A stretch of DNA of 33,672 nt, taken from the NCBI GenBank assembly GCA_900468065.1, contig UBTA01000083.1, forward strand, positions 1-33,672. Direction: 5' to 3'. Positions 33,487-33,672 of this stretch are shown in pieces. A program made the translations under genes and the position numbers. Positions within the stretch are counted from its first letter, which is position 1; every line of letters starts with the position of its first letter. The stretch comes from Hyphomicrobiales bacterium. GTDB taxonomy: Bacteria > Pseudomonadota > Alphaproteobacteria > Rhizobiales > Rhizobiaceae. The notes under the pieces were generated by a model. That model ran no database searches, had not been told where the DNA came from, and was given only the letters and a program-made list of their open reading frames with translations.

Positions 33487-33672
33487 TGACAGCAGCATCC
33501 TATGCAGCAGTGGACTGGGGAACCTCGAGTTTCCGGCTCTGGATCATCAGCGAAAGCGGAGAGGTCCTTGCCGAACGCCGCAGCGGCGAAGGCATGACGA
33601 CTGCAGGGAAGACCGGGTTCTCCTTAATCCTCGAAGCCCATCTCCAGGCAGTCTCCGCGCCGAACAATCGGA
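33486..33672 (+). CDS. dgoK: 2-dehydro-3-deoxygalactonokinase (5' part)
   Basis: The first 62 residues of a kinase that phosphorylates 2-keto-3-deoxy-galactonate before aldolase cleavage. The N-terminal phosphate-binding loop AAVDWGTSSFRLWIISESGE and the following VLAERRSGEGMTTAGKTGF match DgoK. The gene runs off the window end. GGAG is upstream of its ATG inside the end of the SDR gene, and the one-base overlap indicates translational coupling. The aldolase dgoA is expected just beyond the edge. Confidence 0.88.
   Translation, partial: MTAASYAAVDWGTSSFRLWIISESGEVLAERRSGEGMTTAGKTGFSLILEAHLQAVSAPNNR

Noticed and set aside
1-33672. CRISPR arrays, tRNA or rRNA genes, insertion sequences, attachment sites
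   Set aside because: No regularly spaced repeats, tRNA-like cloverleaf, rRNA segments or transposase-like proteins were seen on either strand.

Overview
The window looks like chromosomal DNA of an alphaproteobacterium in the Rhizobiaceae (Rhizobium/Agrobacterium group). The signs are a split F0 ATP synthase operon with both b' and b subunits, a GC-rich coding style with many GTG/TTG starts, rhizobial-type palindromic intergenic elements, a decaprenyl-type polyprenyl synthase, and a sugar-acid locus (IclR, SDR, dgoK) like those of rhizobia. No rRNA, tRNA, CRISPR, transposase or prophage gene was seen. Most of the window is core genome; accessory material is limited to a toxin-antitoxin pair, several palindromic elements and two orphan LuxR-type regulators.

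Layout. 1-3512 (minus): lemA, an EPSP synthase (aroA-type) and a DUF2207 membrane protein cut by the left edge. The first 70 bases appear to be folded back on themselves. 3717-4912: a tiny exported protein and a PAS-GGDEF diguanylate cyclase. 5160-8019 (minus): sppA-like S49 peptidase, a small membrane protein, an AbrB/VapC-type toxin-antitoxin pair with its own operator, and glyQ. 8102-9102 (minus): DUF2007 protein and an N6-adenine-type methyltransferase, translationally coupled and divergent from 9212-13799 (plus): decaprenyl diphosphate synthase, a large TPR protein, ispE and moaB. 14126-16895: a short family-2-like glycosyltransferase (minus), a PA0069-type radical SAM protein and rnhB (plus). 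17553-20235 (minus): atpI-atpB-atpE-atpB'-atpF with a clear promoter and a strong terminator. 20527-25063 (minus): SleB-type cell wall hydrolase, a mosaic palindromic element, then corA-kup (Mg and K transport). 25483-26670 (minus): Mrp/ApbC. 27171-31501 (minus): a methyl-accepting chemotaxis protein and two tandem LuxR-type regulators. 31727-33672: an IclR repressor divergent from an SDR dehydrogenase and a truncated dgoK, with an operator-like palindrome between them.

How genes work together. ispE makes an isoprenoid precursor intermediate and the polyprenyl synthase uses the end products for ubiquinone, though the TPR gene lies between them. The atp genes build the membrane half of ATP synthase; the F1 genes are not here. 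The IclR-SDR-dgoK locus is probably a 2-keto-3-deoxy-galactonate branch controlled by the IclR protein. The LuxR pair lacks the acyl-homoserine-lactone-contacting Asp and has no synthase gene nearby, so its signal is unknown.

I did not find a clearly new multi-gene system. The best leads are the orphan LuxR pair, the palindromic elements, a terminator that may end an unannotated small RNA near 14.1 kb, the unusual EPSP synthase active-site motif, and the fold-back at the left edge.
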